This document shows positions 11,160 through 19,244 of a stretch of 64,000 nucleotides of DNA, piece by piece. Within the stretch, counting starts at the first letter, position 1, and each line of letters opens with the position of its first letter. A program made the position numbers and the translations under genes. The DNA is from Methylobacterium sp. Leaf112 (GTDB lineage Bacteria > Pseudomonadota > Alphaproteobacteria > Rhizobiales > Beijerinckiaceae): positions 124,728-188,727 of the forward strand of contig NZ_LMNG01000012.1 of assembly GCF_001423295.1 (NCBI RefSeq). Direction: 5' to 3'. Under the pieces are notes generated by a model. The model was given only the letters and a program-made list of their open reading frames with translations, was not told the DNA's origin and made no database searches.

Positions 11160-12005
11160 GTGAACCTCCTCGGCCGAAACGTCATCGAACGCCTCGCCCG
11201 GTTCGGCTACGGCGCGCGCGGCGTCGTCTACTGCATCGTCGGCGGTCTCGCGCTGCTGGCAGCCCTCGGACGTGGTGGCCGGGCCGACGACAGCGAGAGC
11301 GCGATCCGCTGGGTCCTCGCCGGTCCGTTCGGAAGCGTCCTCGTCGGGTTCATCGCCATCGGCCTCCTCGGCTTCGCCCTGTGGCGCTTCGTCGAGGGCC
11401 TGACCGACGCCGACCGTCGCGGCACCTCGCCGAAGGGTCTCGTCGTCCGCGCCGCCCATGTCGGCAGCGCGGTGATCTACACCGGTCTCGCCATCACCGC
11501 CGGCAGTCTCGCCCTCGGCCTCGGCCGCGCGCGGGGCGGCGACGGCATGCAGGACTGGACCGCCTGGCTCCTGTCGAAACCCTTCGGCCTCTGGCTCGTC
11601 GGGCTCATCGGCCTCGGGGTGATGGCGGGGGGCGTCGCCTTCCTCGTCAAGGCTGCCACCGGCAAGGTCACGGACCGCCTGAAGCTCGACGCCGGGCAGT
11701 GCCGCTGGGCCAAACCCGTGGGCCAGTTCGGCTACGCGGCCCGCGGCGTCGCCTTCCTCATCATCGGCGGGTTCTTCCTCGCGGCGGCGTGGTACCAAGC
11801 CTCCTCCGAGGTGAAGGGGCTGGCCGGGGCCTTCGCGGCCCTGCGGGCCCAGCCCTACGGCTGGGTGCTTCTCGCCATCGTGGCGGCCGGGCATTTCGCC
11901 TTCGGCGCCTTCGGCCTGATCCAGGCCCGTTTCCGCCACATCGACGCCCCCGATCTCGACGAGACCGACGACGCCGTGCTGAAGGCACTCCGCCCCGGCG
12001 GGTAA
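11160..12005 (+). CDS. DUF1206 family membrane protein
   Basis: The 281-residue product is a hydrophobic protein with about six membrane segments arranged as three similar pairs; each pair begins with a phrase like ARFGYGARGVVY, VRAAHVGSAVIY or GQFGYAARGVAF. That internal triplication is the hallmark of DUF1206 proteins, whose function is unknown. GTG 11160 is chosen because the first repeat begins right after it; the frame upstream is antisense-like filler. It is downstream of the Smr-like gene (25-base gap) and upstream of the CapD-type gene. Confidence 0.85.
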   Translation: MNLLGRNVIERLARFGYGARGVVYCIVGGLALLAALGRGGRADDSESAIRWVLAGPFGSVLVGFIAIGLLGFALWRFVEGLTDADRRGTSPKGLVVRAAHVGSAVIYTGLAITAGSLALGLGRARGGDGMQDWTAWLLSKPFGLWLVGLIGLGVMAGGVAFLVKAATGKVTDRLKLDAGQCRWAKPVGQFGYAARGVAFLIIGGFFLAAAWYQASSEVKGLAGAFAALRAQPYGWVLLAIVAAGHFAFGAFGLIQARFRHIDAPDLDETDDAVLKALRPGG

Positions 12006-12078
12006 GCCCGCCGCGTTGACAGGAACGGGCGCGGCGCCGATACCGCGCCTCGGCCGGAGCCCGTATGGGCCGGAGTTC

Positions 12079-14091
12079 ATGCAGCAGCGCACCTACAAGA
12101 ACGCGGTGATGGTGGTCCACGATTGCGTGGCGACCGCTCTGGCCGTGATCCTCACCTTCGTGTTCCGCTTCAACGGCGATCTCCTCGCCGAGCGCCTGCA
12201 CGCGCTTCCCCTGCTGCTGCCGCCCTTCGTGATGTTCGCGGGGCTCGTCTACGCGCGGTTCAAGCTCTACCGGACGAAGTGGCGCTTCGCCTCCCTGCCG
12301 GATCTCGCCGGGATCGTGCGGGCGGCGAGCGTACTCGCCCTGACCCTCCTCGTGCTCGACTACGTCCTCGTCTCCTCGACGATGTACGGGTTCTACTTCT
12401 TCGGCAAGATCGCCATAGGCCTGTACTGGGTCCTGCAGATCTTCCTCCTCGGCGGCCCGCGTCTCGCCTTCCGCTACCTGAAATATGCCCGCTCGCGGCA
12501 GAGCCACGCCCGCACCGCAACGACCCCGACCCTGCTGCTCGGGCGCGGCACCGACATCGAGATCCTGGTCCGGGCCATCGAATCCGGCTCGGTGCGGCGC
12601 CTCGCGCCCAAGGGCATCCTGTCGCCCCGCGCCGACGAGACCGGCCAGACCATGCGGGGCGTGCCCGTGCTGGGATCGTTCGCCGACCTCGAACGGGTGG
12701 TGGCCGATCTCGCCCGCGACGGCACCCCCGTGCGCCGCCTCGTCGCCGTGCCGAGCGCGCTCGCTCCGGAGGCCGCGCCCGACGACCTCATCGCCCGGGC
12801 CCGCCGCCTCGGCCTGCCCCTGTCGCGGGTGACGAGTCTTGGCGAGAACATGCGCGACGCCGGCCTCGCGCCCCTGGAGATCGAAGACCTGCTCCTGCGC
12901 CCCACCGTGGCCATCGACCGGCCGCGCCTGGATCGCCTGCTCACGGGCGCTCGGGTGATCGTGACCGGCGGCGGCGGCTCCATCGGCTCGGAGATCTGCG
13001 CCCGGGCCGTGGCGTTCGGCGCGGCCGCCGTGCTCGTAGTCGAGAGCTCGGAGCCGGCGCTCCACGGCATCCTGAGCCGGCCGGATATCGCCGGGGCGCA
13101 CGTCACCGGCGTGCTGGCCGACATCCGCGACCGCGACCGCCTCGACGCCGTTTTCGCCGCGTTCCGGCCGGACTACGTGTTCCACGCCGCCGCCCTGAAG
13201 CAGGTGCCCTACCTCGAGCGCGACTGGACCGAGGGCATCAAGACCAACGTGTTCGGCTCCATCAATGTCGCGGAGGCCACCCTGGCGGTGGGTGCCCGGG
13301 CCCTGGTGATGATCTCCACCGACAAGGCCATCGAGCCGGTGTCGCAGCTCGGCGCCACCAAGCGCTTCGCCGAGATGGTGGCGCAGGCCCACGACGCCGC
13401 GCAGAGCTGCGCGGCCGGAACGGTCCCGACGCGGCTCATCGCCGTGCGATTCGGCAACGTGCTGGGCTCCGTCGGCTCCGTGGTGCCGGTGTTCAAGGCG
13501 CAGATCGCCCGGGGCGGCCCCGTCACCGTCACCGACCCCGAGATGGTGCGCTACTTCATGACCGTGCGGGAAGCCGCCGACCTCGTCCTCACCGCCGCCT
13601 CCCATGCCGACCGGGAGGCACGGGTCGCCACCTGCGCCAACGGAATCGACCAGCGCGCGGCGGTCTACGTGCTCAAGATGGGCCAGCCCGTGCGGATCGG
13701 GGATCTCGCCGAGCGGATGATCCGGCTCGCCGGCTTCGAACCGGGCGTCGACATCGACATCGTCCATACGGGCTCGCGGCCCGGCGAGCGCCTGAACGAG
13801 ATCCTGTTCGCCCGTGAGGAGCCCCGAATCGCCCTCGACGGGATCGACGGCGTGATGGCTGCGCGGCCCGTCTTCGCCGACCGGACGGTCCTGGACGGCT
13901 GGGTCGTGCGCCTTCACGCGGCGGTGGCGGCCCAGGACCGGGCGGCGGCGGAAGCGGTGTTCGGCGAGGCGATCCCCGATTTCCGCAACCGTCCGGCGGC
14001 AGGCACCAGGACAATGGCGGAACCGCAGGGTCCGATCCCGGTTGATCCCTCGCGTAAATCGCGGGAACCAACGGTCGCGCTTCCGAATTGA
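12079..14091 (+). CDS. Membrane-bound nucleotide-sugar 4,6-dehydratase (CapD/WbpM type)
   Basis: Likely converts UDP-GlcNAc to the 4-keto-6-deoxy sugar at the inner membrane. The 670-residue size matches WbpM. Residues 1-125 carry about four membrane helices, followed by a CoA-binding-like Rossmann region, then the catalytic SDR domain with VTGGGGSIGSE (about 293-303) and LGATKR (424-429), where the family keeps the Lys but replaces the usual Tyr by another residue. ATG 12079 is preceded by GGAG and gives the expected cytoplasmic N-terminus. The neighbouring convergent genes encode a reductase and an initiating sugar transferase that would use this product; see findings. Confidence 0.9.
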   Translation: MQQRTYKNAVMVVHDCVATALAVILTFVFRFNGDLLAERLHALPLLLPPFVMFAGLVYARFKLYRTKWRFASLPDLAGIVRAASVLALTLLVLDYVLVSSTMYGFYFFGKIAIGLYWVLQIFLLGGPRLAFRYLKYARSRQSHARTATTPTLLLGRGTDIEILVRAIESGSVRRLAPKGILSPRADETGQTMRGVPVLGSFADLERVVADLARDGTPVRRLVAVPSALAPEAAPDDLIARARRLGLPLSRVTSLGENMRDAGLAPLEIEDLLLRPTVAIDRPRLDRLLTGARVIVTGGGGSIGSEICARAVAFGAAAVLVVESSEPALHGILSRPDIAGAHVTGVLADIRDRDRLDAVFAAFRPDYVFHAAALKQVPYLERDWTEGIKTNVFGSINVAEATLAVGARALVMISTDKAIEPVSQLGATKRFAEMVAQAHDAAQSCAAGTVPTRLIAVRFGNVLGSVGSVVPVFKAQIARGGPVTVTDPEMVRYFMTVREAADLVLTAASHADREARVATCANGIDQRAAVYVLKMGQPVRIGDLAERMIRLAGFEPGVDIDIVHTGSRPGERLNEILFAREEPRIALDGIDGVMAARPVFADRTVLDGWVVRLHAAVAAQDRAAAEAVFGEAIPDFRNRPAAGTRTMAEPQGPIPVDPSRKSREPTVALPN

Positions 14092-14166
14092 GGCGCTGAC
14101 CCGAACATCAGGGACCGGGCCGGCCGAACGACACCGGTGCCGGTCCGTCGATCCGAGGAGAAGATC

Positions 14167-14502
14167 TTGCAGCGTGTTTCGAAGCTTCTGGCAGGCAGCC
14201 TGTTCGCGACGGCCCTCGGCCTCGCCGGCGCGCCAGTCCTCGCGCAGGGCATCTCCATCGGACCCGGCGGCGTTCAGGTCGATCCCGGCTACCGCCGCGG
14301 CTACGACGACCGTGGCCCGCCGCGCAGCGAGCTGACCCGAGGCGAGGCGGCCCGAATTGCCCGTCGTGAAGGCCTCATCGATGTCGACGGTGTCGACCGG
14401 CGCGGCCCCCGGATGATCGTGCGCGGCTCGGATCGCCGCGGCGACGACATCTCCGTGGTGCTCGACAGCCGCTCGGGCGATGTCCTCGACGTCCGCCGCT
14501 GA
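14167..14502 (+). CDS. Small secreted protein, PepSY-like C-terminus
   Basis: Predicted 111-residue exported protein. TTG 14167 has a strong GAGGAG six bases upstream and opens a signal peptide (QRVSKLLAGSLF, then a hydrophobic core) with cleavage expected after VLAQ or VLA. The mature part starts with a Gly/Arg-rich stretch (GYRRGYDDRGPP), followed by a domain of about 50 residues with EAARIARREGLIDV and ISVVLDSRSGDVLDV, which resembles a short PepSY-like fold. A longer version from GTG 14137 would bury the signal. Function unknown; it is isolated between the CapD-type gene and a terminator. Confidence 0.8.
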   Translation: MQRVSKLLAGSLFATALGLAGAPVLAQGISIGPGGVQVDPGYRRGYDDRGPPRSELTRGEAARIARREGLIDVDGVDRRGPRMIVRGSDRRGDDISVVLDSRSGDVLDVRR

Positions 14503-14520
14503 GCCTTAGGGATCGAAGGG

Positions 14521-14555
14521 AAAAAAGGTCCGGCGTGCTGCGCCGGGCCTTTTTT
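14521..14555. terminator. Bidirectional rho-independent terminator
   Basis: AAAAAAGG, a GC-rich stem (CCGGCG paired with CGCCGG) and CCTTTTTT form a symmetric hairpin with A and T tracts on both sides. It sits between the convergent secreted-protein gene and the epimerase gene and can stop transcription from both. Confidence 0.9.
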
Positions 14556-15481
14556 CATGCGGTCTCGGCTCGGGCGAAAGCGGCAAGGCCGTCGCCCGTC
14601 GTGTGCGAAGGGGCCCACCCTAGCGCCGACAGGCCGTCGGCCCGGGCGACGAGCCCCGTCGAGAGGCGGGCATAGGCCTCCTCCCGTCCCGCCAGACGGC
14701 AGGCGACCCCGATGAGGCCGGGCGGCACCGCGACGAGCTTCGGCGCCCGGCCGAGGCCGTGCCGCAAGGCCGCGATCATCTCGGGCAGGGTCAGGGGATC
14801 GGGCTCGGCGACCACGAGGGCACGGCCGAGGGGGGCCGGTGCAGCGAGCGCCGTGGCCACCGCCGCCGCGAGATTGTCCACCGACACGAGGGAGCGCCGT
14901 GCCGTGAAGCCCCCGAACGGCAGCGGATAGGACGTGCGCGCGAGGCGCAGCAGCGCCGCCATGTTGCCCTTCACCCCGGGACCGTAGACGAGGACCGGCC
15001 GCAGGGCGACCCAATCGAGGCCGATCTCGGCCAGGGCCGCCTCGGCGTCGCGCTTCGAGCGTCCGTAGGCGTCCGTGGGTTCGGGCGCATCGGTCTCGCG
15101 GACGGGTCCGGCGGCGCTCGGTCCGGTCTGGGCGCGGATCGAGGACAGGAACACGAAACGGCGGATTCCGACCCGCGCCGCGCTTTCGGCGAGGCGCCGC
15201 GTGGCCTGCGTGTTGGAGGTTCGGTAATCGTCCTCGGGGGTGCCCGACATGGCGTGGGCGAGGCCCGCCGAGTGGACGACGGCATCGACGCCGGCCAGAG
15301 CCGCAGCCATGTTCATGGGTCGGCTGAGGTCGCCAACCACGGCGCCGCTCGCCCCATCCGGTACGGCGACGGGCCGGCGCAGGAGCACACGGACCCGGTA
15401 GCCCCGGGCCGAGAGGGCGTGGAGGAGATGCCGGCCGATGAAGCCGGTGGAGCCCGTCAATGCGATGAGCTGTCCGCCCAA
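14555..15481 (-). CDS. NAD-dependent epimerase/dehydratase (4-reductase type)
   Basis: Extended SDR enzyme of 308 residues acting on nucleotide sugars. The N-terminal cofactor loop GSTGFIG (residues 10-16) and catalytic Tyr139/Lys143 (YGRSK) are present. The best family match from context is the WbpV/WreQ-like reductase that makes UDP-QuiNAc from the 4-keto sugar. TTG 15481 is chosen: it is preceded by GGAGA and begins just before the Rossmann strand, while the longer frame to 15595 overlaps the sugar transferase gene. It lies 14 bases downstream of that gene on the same strand. Substrate is inferred, not seen. Confidence 0.85.
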   Translation of the reverse strand: MGGQLIALTGSTGFIGRHLLHALSARGYRVRVLLRRPVAVPDGASGAVVGDLSRPMNMAAALAGVDAVVHSAGLAHAMSGTPEDDYRTSNTQATRRLAESAARVGIRRFVFLSSIRAQTGPSAAGPVRETDAPEPTDAYGRSKRDAEAALAEIGLDWVALRPVLVYGPGVKGNMAALLRLARTSYPLPFGGFTARRSLVSVDNLAAAVATALAAPAPLGRALVVAEPDPLTLPEMIAALRHGLGRAPKLVAVPPGLIGVACRLAGREEAYARLSTGLVARADGLSALGWAPSHTTGDGLAAFARAETA

Positions 15482-15495
15482 GATCGTCTCCTGCC

Positions 15496-16500
15496 TTAAC
15501 CGGGCCTCCGGCGCCGCCCGAAGGCGTGCAGGAGGCTTGCCACCAGGGCGCCCCCCGCCCCCGAGGCCAGGACGGTGACGGGCCAGGACGGCCAAAGCAA
15601 GGTCGCGCTGGCTAGGGCCGCCAAAGCGAGGTTGAGGACGAACACACGGCCCACGACGGCGACCACCGGGAACCCGTTATCCGTGGCGCGCTGGTACCAG
15701 TGCGAGCGATGGGCCTGCCAGACCGGCTCCCGCCGCAGCAACCGGCGACCCAGGGTCAGGGTCGCGTCGGCGAGATAGTAGAGCGGCAGGAGGATCGCGG
15801 CGGCCAGCCCACCCTCCGCGGCGAGGCGGTAGAGCAGCCACGCCCCGAGGAGCCCGAGGGGCAGCGACCCGACATCGCCCAGGAAGAGCCGGGCCACGGG
15901 GCGGTTGAACGGCGCGAAGCCGAGCACCGCCCCGAGGAGCGCGGCGGCGACGAGCATGGGCAGGAACGGCAGCCCTCCGGACAGGCCGAGGAACACGAGG
16001 GCGCCCGTGAGGGGCACGAACTCGGCCACGCTCATCCAGTCGAGCCCATCCATGAAGTTGACGAGGTTCACGAACCAGAGTCCCGAGAGGATCGCGACGC
16101 CCCGTTCGACGGGCAGCGGCAAGCCCGGCATCAGGCGCCCACCCACCGCCAGCACCAGTCCGGCGACCACGAGGCCCTGTACGCCGAGGCGGAGGGAGGC
16201 CGGCAGGGGGCGGATGTCGTCGACGGCACCCAGGATCGCGAGCAGCAGGACGGCGTGGGCGAGGACGAGGGCCTCCAGGGCATCGAGTCCGGCACCGCGC
16301 AGGGCCAGCACCACGCCGACGGTGGCGAAGACTGCCAGCACGATGGCGATGCCGCCCCCCTGCGGCGTCGGCACCGTATGGCTGGACCGGGCATTGGACC
16401 GCGCCAGGGCATAGCGCCGGAGCAGCGGCTGCAGGGCAACGATGAGGGCCGCACTCAAGCCGGCGGCGAGCGGAACGGCGACGAGGGGCGCGAGGAGCAT
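15496..16500 (-). CDS. Polyprenyl-phosphate sugar-1-phosphate transferase (WecA/WbpL family)
   Basis: Integral membrane enzyme of 334 residues that starts polysaccharide assembly by moving a sugar-1-phosphate from UDP to undecaprenyl phosphate. About ten hydrophobic segments are visible. Family motifs: the magnesium-binding AVDDIRP (Asp94/Asp95), NFMDGLD (148-154), LFLGDVGS (206-212) and the cytoplasmic HRSHWYQR near residue 275. It precedes the reductase gene in a two-gene operon and converges with the CapD-type dehydratase, an arrangement pointing to QuiNAc or FucNAc as its sugar. Start ATG 16500. Confidence 0.92.
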   Translation of the reverse strand: MLLAPLVAVPLAAGLSAALIVALQPLLRRYALARSNARSSHTVPTPQGGGIAIVLAVFATVGVVLALRGAGLDALEALVLAHAVLLLAILGAVDDIRPLPASLRLGVQGLVVAGLVLAVGGRLMPGLPLPVERGVAILSGLWFVNLVNFMDGLDWMSVAEFVPLTGALVFLGLSGGLPFLPMLVAAALLGAVLGFAPFNRPVARLFLGDVGSLPLGLLGAWLLYRLAAEGGLAAAILLPLYYLADATLTLGRRLLRREPVWQAHRSHWYQRATDNGFPVVAVVGRVFVLNLALAALASATLLWPSWPVTVLASGAGGALVASLLHAFGRRRRPG

Positions 16501-16803
16501 GGGCGGTCCGTGGGGCGGCCGGGGGGGAGCCGTTCCGTTCTTTTCGGCCTGGGAGGATTAGTGATCCGACGATCTTCGGCCGCGTTCGCTCAGGTACAGG
16601 ACAGACCCGTAGCGGCGTGGGTCTCGGCCGGGTCCTCCCCTGCCAGACACAGGGCACTCGCATAGGGGCAGGGTGTCGTTCCGGGGCGTCGCAGGCGAAC
16701 CCGGGTCCGCTGGGGGACCCGGGATGGCAAAGCGTGGCGGGACTTCCAGTACCCCCGAACGCCCGAGGCGATCGACCTCAGACTTTCCAACGGCTCGGTA
16801 GCG
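16501..16803. other. Gene-free spacer downstream of ecm
   Basis: This stretch lies between the minus-strand genes ecm and the sugar transferase. It holds one strong hairpin (16700-16723) and probably the promoter of the transferase operon near its left end. I see no tRNA or convincing small ORF. Confidence 0.6.
16700..16723 (-). terminator. Strong hairpin downstream of ecm
   Basis: CCCGGGTCC and GGACCCGGG form a perfect 9-bp stem around a six-base loop about 80 bases after the ecm stop. There is no T tract, so it may protect the transcript end or act as a weak terminator. Confidence 0.55.
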
Positions 16804-18849
16804 TCAGAAGACCTTCTCGGCATCCTTGCGGGAATTCACCCCGTCAGCCTTGTCGGCGGCCTGCTTGTCCAGCGCCCGATTCACCACCTTGGCCAGCCCG
16901 ACCATGATGGTGTCGAGGATGTAGTCCTTCGGCGTGTAGACTGCCGTGACGCCCATATTCTTCAACACGAGTTCGTCGTCGGGCGAGATGATGCCGCCCA
17001 CCACCACGGGGATGTGGTCGAGGCCGGCTTCGCGCATCTTCGCCTTCACGTCGCGCACCAGGGGCACGTGCGAGCCGGACAGGATCGACAGGCCGACGAC
17101 GTGGGCGCCGGTCTCCTTGGCCTTGGCGACGATCTCGGCCGGGGTCTGGCGGATGCCGTCATAGGTCACGTCGAAGCCGACGTCGCGGGCGCGCAGGGCG
17201 ATCTGCTCGGCGCCGTTGGAATGGCCGTCGAGGCCAGGCTTGCCGACCACGAGCTTCGGCGTTTCGCCGAGGCGCTCGCCCAGATCCGCGATGAGGAGCT
17301 TGGCTTCCTCGGCCGCGCCCGACGACACCGTGTCGAGGCCGACACCCGTGGGTGCGCGGTACTCGCCGAACACCTCGCGCAGGCGCGTGCCCCACTCGCC
17401 GGTGGTGACCCCGGCCTTCGCGGCGGCGATGGACACCGGCATGATGTTGGCGCCGGAACGCGCGGCGGCTTCGAGATCGGCGAGGGCCTTTTCCACGGCC
17501 TTGCCGTCGCGTTGCGACCGCCACGCCCGGATGCGCTGCTCGGCCTCCATCTCCACGGTCTCCGAGACGGTGAAGATGGCCCCCTCCCCGGCGGTGAGGG
17601 GCGAGGGCTCCCCGGCCTGGAACTTGTTGACGCCGACCACGACCTGATCGCCGGCCTCGATGGCCGAGATGCGCTTGGCGTTGGATTCCACGAGCGCCCG
17701 CTTGAGGGCGCCGGTCTCGACGGCGGCCACGGCCCCGCCGATGCCACCGATCTCCTCCAGGGCCTTGCGGGTCTCGGCTTTGAGGGATTCGACCTTGGCG
17801 TCGATCACCGTCGAGCCGTCGAAGATGTCGTCGTATTCGAGGAGATCCGTCTCGAAGGCGAGGATCTGCTGCATGCGCATGGACCATTGCTGGTCCCAGG
17901 GGCGCGGCAGGCCGAGCGCCTCGTTCCAGGCGGGAAGCTGCACGGCGCGGGCGCGGGCGCGCTTCGACAGGGTGACGGCCAGCATCTCGATGAGGATGCG
18001 GTGGACGTTGTTCTCGGGCTGCTGCTCCGTCAGTCCGAGGCTATTCACCTGAACGCCGTAGCGGAAGATACGCTTCTTCGGGTCGGTGATGCCGTAGCGC
18101 TCCTGGGCGATCTCGTCCCAAAGCTCCGAGAACGCCCGCATCTTGCAGATCTCGGTGACGAACCGCATGCCGGCATTCACGAAGAACGAGATCCGGCTGA
18201 ACACGTCGGCGAAGCTCGCCTCGTCGAAATCGGGGTCGTCCCGCACGGTATCCAGCACCGCGATGGCGATGGCGAGGGCGTAGGACAGCTCCTGCACCGG
18301 CGTCGCCCCGGCCTCCTGCAGGTGGTAGGAGCACACGTTCATCGGGTTCCATTTCGGCACTTCCTTGGTCGTGAACAGGATCACGTCCTTGGTGAGCCGC
18401 AGGGAGGGGGCCGGCGGGAACACGTAGGTGCCGCGCGACAGGTATTCCTTGATGATGTCGTTCTGGGTCGTGCCCTGGAGGCCGCTGAGGGGCGCGCCCT
18501 GCTCCTCGGCCACGGCGAGGTAGAGCGACAACAGCCACGGCGCCGTGGCGTTGATGGTCATCGACGTGTTCATCTGCTGCAGCGGAATCTGGTCGAACAG
18601 GGTCCGCATGTCGCCGAGATGCGCGATCGAGACGCCGACCTTGCCGACCTCGCCGCGCGCCAGTTCGTGGTCGGGATCGTAGCCCGTCTGCGTCGGCAGA
18701 TCGAAGGCCACGGACAGGCCGGTCTGCCCCTTGGCGAGGTTGCCCCGGTAGAGCGCGTTCGATTCCTTGGCGTTGGAATGCCCGGCATAGGTCCGGATGA
18801 TCCAGGGCTTGTCGCGCTTGACCTCGGCGACGGTCGCGTTCGCGCTCAT
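16804..18849 (-). CDS. ecm: Ethylmalonyl-CoA mutase
   Basis: A B12-dependent mutase that converts (2R)-ethylmalonyl-CoA to methylsuccinyl-CoA in the ethylmalonyl-CoA pathway; called MeaA in Methylobacterium. The 681-residue protein has the acyl-CoA mutase barrel (residues about 20-500, with DLPTQTGYDPDH and GLQGTTQNDIIKEY) and the C-terminal cobalamin domain with the axial motif D541-G-H543-S-N-G, then LSILSGSH and VVVGG. Ecm is told from methylmalonyl-CoA mutase by its single-chain size and by the divergent ccr neighbour. The ecm/ccr intergenic region holds two dyads that may be shared control sites. Confidence 0.95.
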   Translation of the reverse strand: MSANATVAEVKRDKPWIIRTYAGHSNAKESNALYRGNLAKGQTGLSVAFDLPTQTGYDPDHELARGEVGKVGVSIAHLGDMRTLFDQIPLQQMNTSMTINATAPWLLSLYLAVAEEQGAPLSGLQGTTQNDIIKEYLSRGTYVFPPAPSLRLTKDVILFTTKEVPKWNPMNVCSYHLQEAGATPVQELSYALAIAIAVLDTVRDDPDFDEASFADVFSRISFFVNAGMRFVTEICKMRAFSELWDEIAQERYGITDPKKRIFRYGVQVNSLGLTEQQPENNVHRILIEMLAVTLSKRARARAVQLPAWNEALGLPRPWDQQWSMRMQQILAFETDLLEYDDIFDGSTVIDAKVESLKAETRKALEEIGGIGGAVAAVETGALKRALVESNAKRISAIEAGDQVVVGVNKFQAGEPSPLTAGEGAIFTVSETVEMEAEQRIRAWRSQRDGKAVEKALADLEAAARSGANIMPVSIAAAKAGVTTGEWGTRLREVFGEYRAPTGVGLDTVSSGAAEEAKLLIADLGERLGETPKLVVGKPGLDGHSNGAEQIALRARDVGFDVTYDGIRQTPAEIVAKAKETGAHVVGLSILSGSHVPLVRDVKAKMREAGLDHIPVVVGGIISPDDELVLKNMGVTAVYTPKDYILDTIMVGLAKVVNRALDKQAADKADGVNSRKDAEKVF

Positions 18850-19038
18850 TCCACTCGACTCCGTTGGATGCTGTGCCGCGCTTGACCGCGCGTGATGGCC
18901 GGCACCCTAACCAAGCGCAGCGCGCGCGTCATCTGGCCGAAGGTTCGGCAGGCGGGCCGCGACACGCGAAGGCTTGGAAAAATTCTAGATGCACGGCGAA
19001 AGCGAATTGAACGGGGCAACACCAAAGTCGGATGCCGC

Positions 19039-19054
19039 GATGCACTTAAGCATC
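19039..19054. promoter_or_regulatory. Dyad GATGC-N6-GCATC
   Basis: The two 5-bp arms are separated by ACTTAA, which is nearly self-complementary, so the centre is also symmetric. It is a possible binding site for a dimeric regulator of ecm or ccr. The link is inferred from position only. Confidence 0.4.
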
Positions 19055-19108
19055 TGAAATACCGACAGGATACGCCGCGGCATCGCTCAGCAACGTCGCG
19101 AAAAATAT

Positions 19109-19122
19109 TGTATACGAATACA
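19109..19122. promoter_or_regulatory. Dyad TGTAT-N4-ATACA
   Basis: A perfect 5-bp inverted repeat with a 4-base spacer follows an A-rich run (AAAAATAT) about 120 bases before ccr. It resembles sites for TetR or GntR family dimers. A TetR regulator, CcrR, controls ccr in M. extorquens through a palindrome; whether this is that site is not known. Confidence 0.45.
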
Positions 19123-19244
19123 GGCCGCCGCCCGGACAGCGAGTCGCCCACAAGCACCGGGCCTTCATGGCCTTTCTGGGGCCTTGGAGCGCTTCCGGTT
19201 CGCCGATATAGGGTCGCTCACAACAAGATAAGGGAGAGCCTGAG

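Larger units (their letters stand above)
18850..19244. promoter_or_regulatory. Divergent ecm/ccr promoter region
   Basis: The 395-base spacer between the start codons of ecm and ccr is visibly richer in A and T than the surrounding genes, especially 18970-19120. It should contain both promoters. Two dyads (19039-19054 and 19109-19122) are candidate operators. AAGATAAGGGAGAGCC directly before ccr provides a good ribosome-binding site. No ORF in it looks coding. Confidence 0.75.

Noticed and set aside
11761-13917. 718-codon open frame on the minus strand
   Set aside because: Antisense to the DUF1206 and dehydratase genes, both with clear domains. Low-complexity Gly/Asp/His composition.
16560-16803. 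Possible tRNA or small RNA after ecm
   Set aside because: The CCCGGGTCC hairpin is strong, but there is no T-arm consensus, acceptor pairing or anticodon loop.
17014-18885. 623-codon open frame on the plus strand
   Set aside because: Shadow of ecm, which has the DxHxxG cobalamin motif and full family length.
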